From Marinobacter pelagius (GTDB taxonomy: Bacteria; Pseudomonadota; Gammaproteobacteria; Pseudomonadales; Oleiphilaceae): a DNA stretch of 64,000 nt. The stretch is taken from positions 31,052-95,051 of the forward strand of contig NZ_FOUR01000011.1 in the NCBI RefSeq assembly GCF_900114925.1, read 5' to 3'. The translations under genes and the position numbers were made by a program. Positions 58,959 to 64,000 of the stretch are shown in pieces (within the stretch, counting starts at the first letter, position 1; every line of letters begins with the position of its first letter). The notes below the pieces were generated by a model, which did not search any database, had not been told where the DNA came from, and saw only the letters and a program-made list of their open reading frames with translations.

Positions 58959-60539
58959 ATGGAAATCATGAAGATCAGGGTCATGCGACGCAGCGTCAGG
59001 CAGGCAGGACTGAGGAGGTCCAGCCGTCGGTTCATGTTGTCTGCAGGAATTGCCGCGGTCATGGCTGCGGGCTTCCCGCTGGCTGCAGCTGCGCAATCGG
59101 GTAGTGAAGACTCCCCCACCCGGCTCTGGAGCACGGAAGTCCGGGATTACGCCTTCAAGGCACTGAACAACAAGGAAGGCCTGAGCGTTGCGGCCGTCCC
59201 CCTGAACGGTCCGGGGATCGAGCAGTATGTGAACGCTGACGAACTGATGAGCCCCGGCTCCATCATGAAGCTGGTTACCACCTACGCCGCCCTGGAAATT
59301 CTCGGCCCGACCCACCACTGGAATACCGATTTCCTGACCGACGGGCAGATGGTCGGCGATACGCTCAAGGGCAACCTGTACGTCCGGTTCGAAGGCGATC
59401 CGAAACTGACCCTCGAACGCCTGTGGTCCACCATGCGTGAACTCCGGCAGATGGGCGTGACCAGTATTGACGGCCACCTGGTTCTGGATGGCAGCTATTT
59501 CCGCGTGGATGGCGGCTTCCCGAAATTCGAGGACAATGGCGACAATCCCTACCGTCCGTTCCTGGTGGAACCTTCCGCCTACCTGACCAACCTCAACCTG
59601 CTGCACTTCCAGGTCCGGGCCGACGAGCGCGGGACCCAGGCCTGGACGACCCCGGACCTGAGCGAAGTGCGGATCGACAACCGGGTCACGGCCATACCCG
59701 AGGGCCCCTGCCCCGGCCGCCGTGACTTCAACTGGGAGCCGGTGTTTGACGACAACATGCAGGTCACCGTGCGCGTGACCGGTGAGCTACCGCAAGGCTG
59801 CCGGACCACCACCTACATGTCCCTGCTGCCCCACGAGCAGTACACCGCGTCCCTGATTCGTTCGGTACTCAAGGAAACCGGCGTGACCATCAGCGGCGCC
59901 AGCATGACCGGCAAGACCCCTGACGATGCCCGGCTGGTGATGAGAACCACCTCTCCGGACCTGGTCACCATGGTTCGGGACATCAACAAGTGGAGCAGCA
60001 ACGTCATGGCCCGCCAGATGTTGCTCGCCATCGGTGCCGAGAACCGGAAAGAGGATGAACAGGACGATCGCGTTGCCGGTATCCGTGTGATCTACGAATG
60101 GCTTGAGGGCAAAGGCATCAATACCGCGGGTATGGTGATCGACAACGGCGCCGGCCTCACCCGTCATGGCCGCATCTCGGCCCGCCAGGGTGTGCAAATT
60201 CTCCAGCACGCCTGGAACAGTCCGTTCGCCTCCGACCTGATGGCCTCCATGCCAATCACCGCCATGGACGGAACCATGGCCCGCCGGCTGAAGCGAGCCG
60301 GCATGGAAGGCACAGGCCGGATCAAGACCGGTTACCTGGAGCATGTTCGCTCGATTGCCGGCTTTACCCGGGACGAAAACAACACCACCTGGGCGGTAGT
60401 GGGTATCGTGAACAATGACCCGGCCTGGAATGGCAAATCGGTGCTGGATCGTGTGCTTTACTCGCTGCATTACCGGCCGCCTACGGGGACGGCGATTTCG
60501 CGGGCTGGCGCAGAGCCATCGGATACAACGATTCAATAA
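58959..60539 (+). CDS. dacB: D-alanyl-D-alanine carboxypeptidase/endopeptidase (PBP4, DacB)
   Basis: A 526-residue periplasmic penicillin-binding protein of class C. The signal peptide ends near AAAAQSGSE. Active-site motifs are in order: SxxK in SPGSIMKL (Ser about residue 97), SxN in KWSSNVMARQ and KTG in GRIKTGYL. It trims or cuts peptide cross-links of peptidoglycan. The ATG at 58959 and one at 58968 are both possible. A strong terminator follows directly after the stop. Confidence 0.91.
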   Translation: MEIMKIRVMRRSVRQAGLRRSSRRFMLSAGIAAVMAAGFPLAAAAQSGSEDSPTRLWSTEVRDYAFKALNNKEGLSVAAVPLNGPGIEQYVNADELMSPGSIMKLVTTYAALEILGPTHHWNTDFLTDGQMVGDTLKGNLYVRFEGDPKLTLERLWSTMRELRQMGVTSIDGHLVLDGSYFRVDGGFPKFEDNGDNPYRPFLVEPSAYLTNLNLLHFQVRADERGTQAWTTPDLSEVRIDNRVTAIPEGPCPGRRDFNWEPVFDDNMQVTVRVTGELPQGCRTTTYMSLLPHEQYTASLIRSVLKETGVTISGASMTGKTPDDARLVMRTTSPDLVTMVRDINKWSSNVMARQMLLAIGAENRKEDEQDDRVAGIRVIYEWLEGKGINTAGMVIDNGAGLTRHGRISARQGVQILQHAWNSPFASDLMASMPITAMDGTMARRLKRAGMEGTGRIKTGYLEHVRSIAGFTRDENNTTWAVVGIVNNDPAWNGKSVLDRVLYSLHYRPPTGTAISRAGAEPSDTTIQ

Positions 60540-60574
60540 AAAATGCCCCGGTCGAAGCCGGGGCATTTGTTTTC
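60537..60574. terminator. rho-independent terminator, probably bidirectional
   Basis: Perfect arms AAATGCCCCGG (60541-60551) and CCGGGGCATTT (60558-60568), followed by GTTTTCC on the plus side and preceded by an A-run that gives a T-run on the minus side. It ends dacB and may also end the convergent DUF4397 gene. Confidence 0.88.
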
Positions 60575-60591
60575 CTATCGAGCAGACTCTG

Positions 60592-62058
60592 TTACTGCGG
60601 CTCACTTGAAACGAAATCGTCCATGAGAGTCACAAATGCAATGTTTTGATCCCCTTCGGGAGTCAATTCGCCATCCACTGCTACCCGCGCAATAGCAGTG
60701 TAAACGCCACCAGCAGAAAGAGGAACGCTACCGGTTTTCAGCAACTGGTTGCCGCTCTGATCGGTAATGAATAACACGTAGTCCCCCTCGGGAACGGGCA
60801 GATAACCCGTGTTTGTCTTGAACTCGAAGTCATCCAGGGTCGGACTATTCACCTCAGTATTCAATACCGTGGCGGTCGCTCCACCCTCAGCGGTCGGCAA
60901 GAGGTAGACATCAACTGTCCCGGCCTCCACCGCGCCGTGAACCACTCTCAGAGAGGCCTGAGTGGCAATACTCCTGACATTGTCATTCAGCACCAGCGGC
61001 TCAATCTCGGCCAAGGTATTAACCGCGACAATCGTAGTAGCAGAGGCCTGTGCAAAATCAACATCCGCATCAATCACTGCGGCATTCACTGGATTCGTGC
61101 TCTCTGCCGGAGCCACCTTGATGTTGCGTGTGCCGACATCAATACTGGCGTAACCGTTAGTTGCCGCACTCGGGGCAACCTCACCGTAGGCCAGATTGTC
61201 CTCTGCTACAGCGTCGTCAACCAGCACCTGAACTGCCGGCGCATCGGCAGAATTATGGACCGCCCGTACACCCGCCTTCTGAGCTTGGTCGAAGAATTCC
61301 AGAACATCCCCAGTACCGGTCACTGCAATGAGGCTAATCGGGCTGTTATCACCCGTCAGCGCGGGATCGCCGCCAGACGGTGTTGTATTGGGACTGGTGT
61401 TATCGACAGCTCCCACGAGCAAGTCACTGCCAGCAGCCAACGATAAGGTGCCACTGTCATACACAACCGTGGGCGAGTTTCCGGGAATGGCGACCCGCAC
61501 TTGATAATCACCGGCAGGTACTTCAATTGGTCCAACACTCTGCTTGAAAGAAAAGCTGAAAGACGCCTCCTCAGGAAGCGGATCGCCAGCTGCAGTCAGA
61601 TACACCGCAACGGGCCCGCCCACTGCGCTCTGGGCATCGGGAGAGAGATGTGCAACGCGCAAACGCACGCTGTCTGGGCTGTCACGAGTGCCATCGTCGG
61701 TCAGGATCAAGGGCTCTATCGACCCGTCCCCCACCTTGCCCACAGCAATCACATCGTATTTGGTATCAAATCGAAGAGAGGCATCCGCATCAATCACGGT
61801 GGCGGTCTCGCCACCCGGCAGAATGCCATCAACCGCGATCGAGGCCGTACCGGCATTCGGGGTCAGAACGGCGGCCTGCTTGTAGTCAGCACCCGAAACC
61901 ACCGTTTCATCGTTCACGCGCACATTGACTGCCGGCGCATCGGAAGAAGCATGAACGACCCGGACACTGGTTTTCGCCGGATCGCTGTCACCATCGAAAC
62001 ACCCGGCCAACAACACACTACTGGCCGCCACCAAAGGCAAAGCAAATTTTGTATTCAT
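60592..62058 (-). CDS. DUF4397 lipoprotein with several repeats
   Basis: A 488-residue lipoprotein (signal ending LLAGC). It holds at least three DUF4397-like units, each beginning with a VRVVHAS- or VRAVHNSADAPAV-like strand and containing beta-rich segments: RVVHASSDAPAVNVRVND, RAVHNSADAPAVQVLVDD and RVVHGAVEAGTVDVYLL. The family is found in surface and periplasmic proteins, with unknown function. The start is ATG 62058, or 62064 two codons earlier. The codon use is a little less GC-rich than its neighbours. Confidence 0.84.
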   Translation of the reverse strand: MNTKFALPLVAASSVLLAGCFDGDSDPAKTSVRVVHASSDAPAVNVRVNDETVVSGADYKQAAVLTPNAGTASIAVDGILPGGETATVIDADASLRFDTKYDVIAVGKVGDGSIEPLILTDDGTRDSPDSVRLRVAHLSPDAQSAVGGPVAVYLTAAGDPLPEEASFSFSFKQSVGPIEVPAGDYQVRVAIPGNSPTVVYDSGTLSLAAGSDLLVGAVDNTSPNTTPSGGDPALTGDNSPISLIAVTGTGDVLEFFDQAQKAGVRAVHNSADAPAVQVLVDDAVAEDNLAYGEVAPSAATNGYASIDVGTRNIKVAPAESTNPVNAAVIDADVDFAQASATTIVAVNTLAEIEPLVLNDNVRSIATQASLRVVHGAVEAGTVDVYLLPTAEGGATATVLNTEVNSPTLDDFEFKTNTGYLPVPEGDYVLFITDQSGNQLLKTGSVPLSAGGVYTAIARVAVDGELTPEGDQNIAFVTLMDDFVSSEPQ

Positions 62059-62210
62059 TGTCACTCATCCTCAATTGCGAGGTTGCAGATCAGGGTTTGA
62101 TGGTTCGAACCTGCACAAATTCATTCCATGAACTGTACGCAAAACAATCTACGGATGGGTGCAACAAACAGATTTACAATTTTTGACAACCGGACTTAAA
62201 GCACAGGGGG

Positions 62211-62459
62211 CTAGCGCTCATCCGCCAGCACACGAAGTGTTCGTGCCGTCAGCCGCCCGGCAAGCGGAGCAACGAAAATAACCAGCGGAAAGGCCGAGCC
62301 CCAGGCAACGAGGAACGCGGGCCCCCAGCGCTCCAGGAAGCCCTCGGTGAGCCCGGTATTAATAAACGTGATGATCCCTGACATCATCAGGGACATGATG
62401 CCGGACATGTAGAACGCAAAGACAAACTGATGAACACGGGCGAACTTTTGCTTGGACAT
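62211..62459 (-). CDS. DUF2798 membrane protein
   Basis: An 82-residue protein with two helices: ARVHQFVFAFYMSGIMSLMMSG-type first helix and a second around FLVAWGSAFPLVIFVAPLAG. That is the DUF2798 layout, usually found as one or two copies. The ATG at 62459 has GGAG six bases upstream; upstream sequence in frame is not conserved in style. The function is unknown. Confidence 0.8.
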   Translation of the reverse strand: MSKQKFARVHQFVFAFYMSGIMSLMMSGIITFINTGLTEGFLERWGPAFLVAWGSAFPLVIFVAPLAGRLTARTLRVLADER

Positions 62460-62599
62460 TGAATCTCCATAAGTCAGGGCGTGGCGAGCTTCTGTCGGCT
62501 CCATCCGTTCCAGACCCTGATTCGTAATATCTTTGACAGGGACTGCATGATAATGAGCATGCAATGTTTTTCCATAGGGCTTTACGCTGAGGCACCGTG

Positions 62600-63475
62600 A
62601 TGAGTTCTCTCCCCTACCAACCGGGCGCCATGATCAGGGCAACCGTGGTACTTCTGACCATGGCATTGCTCTCAGCCTGCAGTTCGACCCGTATGGCCTA
62701 CCGGTATGCGGATTGGGGCGTCACCTGGTGGGTCGAAGACTACGTAACCCTGACCGGCGGGCAGGAACAGCAACTGGCGCAGGACCTCGACAATCTCCGG
62801 CAGTGGCACTGCACCGCGGAACTGCCCCGCTATCGCCAGTGGCTGGCTGAGCTGGTCCGGGATACCCGGTCGGCTGATCTGGACCGAGAAAAAGTCAGCT
62901 ACCATCAGCAGCGACTGTTCGACTTCCTGCCCGGGTTACTTGAGCAGGCCGCACCGACCGCCACCAACCTGCTTGCCTCTCTCAGCGACGAGCAAGTCGC
63001 CGAACTTGCCAGGAACATGGCCCGGAACCATGGGGAGATGGAGGAGAAATTCCTGCTGGATTCTCCCGAGGCACGAGCCGAGGCCAGGGCCGAACGGACG
63101 ATGGAACGTATCGGAAATTGGCTCGGCCCCCTGAACCCCCGGCAGCAGCGAATTGCCCGTGAGTGGTCCGAAAGCCGGGGCAGGCAGACCGAGATCTGGC
63201 TGGAGGGCCGCCGGAATTGGCAGTTGGCGCTGCTGGCAGCCCTGGAGAAGCGGGACTCACCGGAATTTGGGGAGCAAATCCGCTACCTGCTGGTGAACTC
63301 GGAAGAGGTGCGCGGAGACGCCTACAAGGAGATGATGGCCGAGAGCCGGGTGGCGATGGCGGATCTGATGTATGAGCTGATCGAGGCTGGTGCGCCCTCG
63401 CATCTGGCGAATCTGGAAGACCGGGCGGTGGAGCTTCGGGGGGATTTCAGGGCGCTGACTTGTGAGCCGGCCTGA
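62600..63475 (+). CDS. DUF6279 lipoprotein
   Basis: A 291-residue lipoprotein with signal ending LLSACSST (lipobox LSAC). The mature part begins RMAYRYADWGVTWWVEDYV, a stretch I recognise from DUF6279 proteins of gammaproteobacteria, and is otherwise mostly helical with Arg/Glu-rich repeats. I use ATG 62600, seven bases from GAGG; GTG at 62597 is also possible. Function unknown; an envelope location is clear. Confidence 0.8.
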   Translation: MSSLPYQPGAMIRATVVLLTMALLSACSSTRMAYRYADWGVTWWVEDYVTLTGGQEQQLAQDLDNLRQWHCTAELPRYRQWLAELVRDTRSADLDREKVSYHQQRLFDFLPGLLEQAAPTATNLLASLSDEQVAELARNMARNHGEMEEKFLLDSPEARAEARAERTMERIGNWLGPLNPRQQRIAREWSESRGRQTEIWLEGRRNWQLALLAALEKRDSPEFGEQIRYLLVNSEEVRGDAYKEMMAESRVAMADLMYELIEAGAPSHLANLEDRAVELRGDFRALTCEPA

Positions 63476-63502
63476 GGGGTGACTGTGAGTCGGCGTGAAG
63501 TT

Positions 63503-63664
63503 GGGGTCAGATGAAGGCTTTCATCAGACCCCGTTTCCAGGGGGCGAGCTCGAAGTTAAGTCGTAACCTGGGGTCAGATGAAAGCTTTCATCTGACCCCT
63601 TTTTCAGGGCGCGAGCTCGAGGTTAAGCCCGTGGCACCGGGGTCTGATGAACTTGTTCATCTGA
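63503..63664. repeat. three tandem palindromes, the last one broken
   Basis: Copy 1 at 63503-63532 has one mismatch; copy 2 at 63570-63599 is a perfect 30-bp palindrome with the centre AAAGCTTT and ends GGGGTCAG/CTGACCCC; copy 3 begins at 63639 and loses its right end after CATCTGA at 63664. Spacers share GCGAGCTCGA and GTTAAG, so 67-69 bp units were duplicated. The core matches the palindromes at 39718-39827. Confidence 0.88.
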
Positions 63665-63747
63665 AAATCATGTAGCCAGCCTCCCATAGTCCGTCATCCG
63701 GAGTAGGCTGGTAGTTGGCAAACACACTGCCGCTACAGGAGGCTGAC
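63665..63747 (+). mobile_element. left non-coding end of an IS110-family element
   Basis: This 83-base stretch follows the broken palindrome and ends at the transposase start. It includes CCAGCCT...AGGCTGG (63672-63708), a stem with further pairs inside, and AGGAGG as ribosome-binding site. The exact left end is not defined. It is short for an IS110-group bridge RNA, so that RNA could lie at the other end, as in IS1111 elements. Confidence 0.55.
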
Positions 63748-64000
63748 ATGACTCTATTCTGCGCCATCGACCTGCATTCAAACAATAGTGTCGCTGTCGT
63801 TCTTGATGAGAATGACAGCGTGCTTTATCAGGAACGTCTACCTAACGACCTGCCCACCATCGAGCGGGCGCTGCAGCCTTTCCAGAACGATCTCTACGGG
63901 GTTGCGGTGGAGTCGACCTTCAACTGGTACTGGCTGGTGGACGGCCTACAAGCGGCCGGTCACCACGTCATGCTGGTCAACACGCATGCGGTGCAGCAGT
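63748..64000 (+). mobile_element. IS110-family transposase (partial, cut by window end)
   Basis: The visible 84 codons begin MTLFCAIDLHSNNSVAVVLD, the DEDD (RuvC-like) transposase start with catalytic Asp in AIDLHS, and go on to VAVESTFNWYWLVDGLQAAG with the second acid and the aromatic pattern of IS110 enzymes. AGGAGG is upstream. The Ser-dependent C-terminal domain lies outside the window. The gene directly follows a broken palindromic repeat, which was probably the insertion target. Confidence 0.88.

Noticed and set aside
1..64000. tRNA or rRNA genes
   Set aside because: No cloverleaf with GGTTCGAATCC-like T-loop or rRNA landmark was seen on either strand by reading.

Overview
The window looks like a chromosomal segment of a marine gammaproteobacterium. 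The mix of gene families (ydbH-ynbE-ydbL, argO/argP, TakP-like TRAP uptake with mmsA, fetAB, DUF6279 and DUF2721 proteins, TonB/siderophore uptake) and the high GC content are what I associate with Marinobacter or a close relative. That is an inference from gene content, not from a database search.

Layout. 1-5.8 kb (mostly minus strand): the FetAB exporter (fetB cut by the window edge), a GNAT-nitrilase fusion, thpR and two short-chain dehydrogenases. 5.8-16.8 kb: an alpha/beta hydrolase, an SRAP protein, the ydbH-ynbE-ydbL envelope operon divergent from an NlpC/P60 lipoprotein, the argO/argP pair, a dienoyl-CoA isomerase-like crotonase, a Met/Gly/Pro-rich Spy-like periplasmic protein, a phosphoribosyltransferase and ribonuclease Z. 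16.8-22 kb: a TRAP transporter (dctPQM) downstream of mmsA and a small ABM-fold protein, which suggests uptake and catabolism of a 2-oxoacid such as those from valine breakdown. 22-33.9 kb: ordinary housekeeping and accessory genes, including a universal stress protein, a hybrid histidine kinase converging on a LuxR-type regulator, MtfA, an SMR pump, methyltransferases, an Lrp regulator, a LysE exporter and MipA/OmpV.

34.0-37.9 kb is different: visibly AT-rich, with unknown genes all on the minus strand separated by attC-like recombination sites. One 606-bp cassette is almost textbook: TTGGGC at its 5' edge and a matching GCCCAAC...GTTATGC attC at its 3' edge. I read this as an integron cassette array without an integrase in view. 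It carries a Sel1-repeat protein, a small membrane-anchored protein, a two-gene cassette in which a possible RelE/ParE-like domain is fused to ten octapeptide repeats, and another membrane protein. A GC-rich segment with nested perfect stems lies against the far end of the array and may be a mobile structured RNA.

38-44.3 kb: a PCu(A)C copper chaperone, a 2-oxoacid (probably branched-chain) dehydrogenase operon E1alpha-E1beta-E2 with two large palindromes between E1beta and E2, PsiE and YjdM proteins, a histidine phosphatase, a MITE-like 27-bp inverted repeat and a YaiI-family protein. 44.3-53.1 kb is an iron/siderophore locus: a fused ABC exporter, an ATPase/binding protein/permease/FhuF uptake operon, a convergent TonB-dependent receptor and a previously hidden 36-residue membrane peptide. 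Candidate Fur boxes sit at the three promoters. 53.3-63.5 kb: a PQQ-type sugar dehydrogenase, GFA protein, two aldo/keto reductases, a GST-like protein with a membrane hydroxylase, the penicillin-binding protein DacB, and lipoproteins of DUF4397 and DUF6279. The window ends in three tandem palindromes, the last one broken, followed by the start of an IS110-family element.
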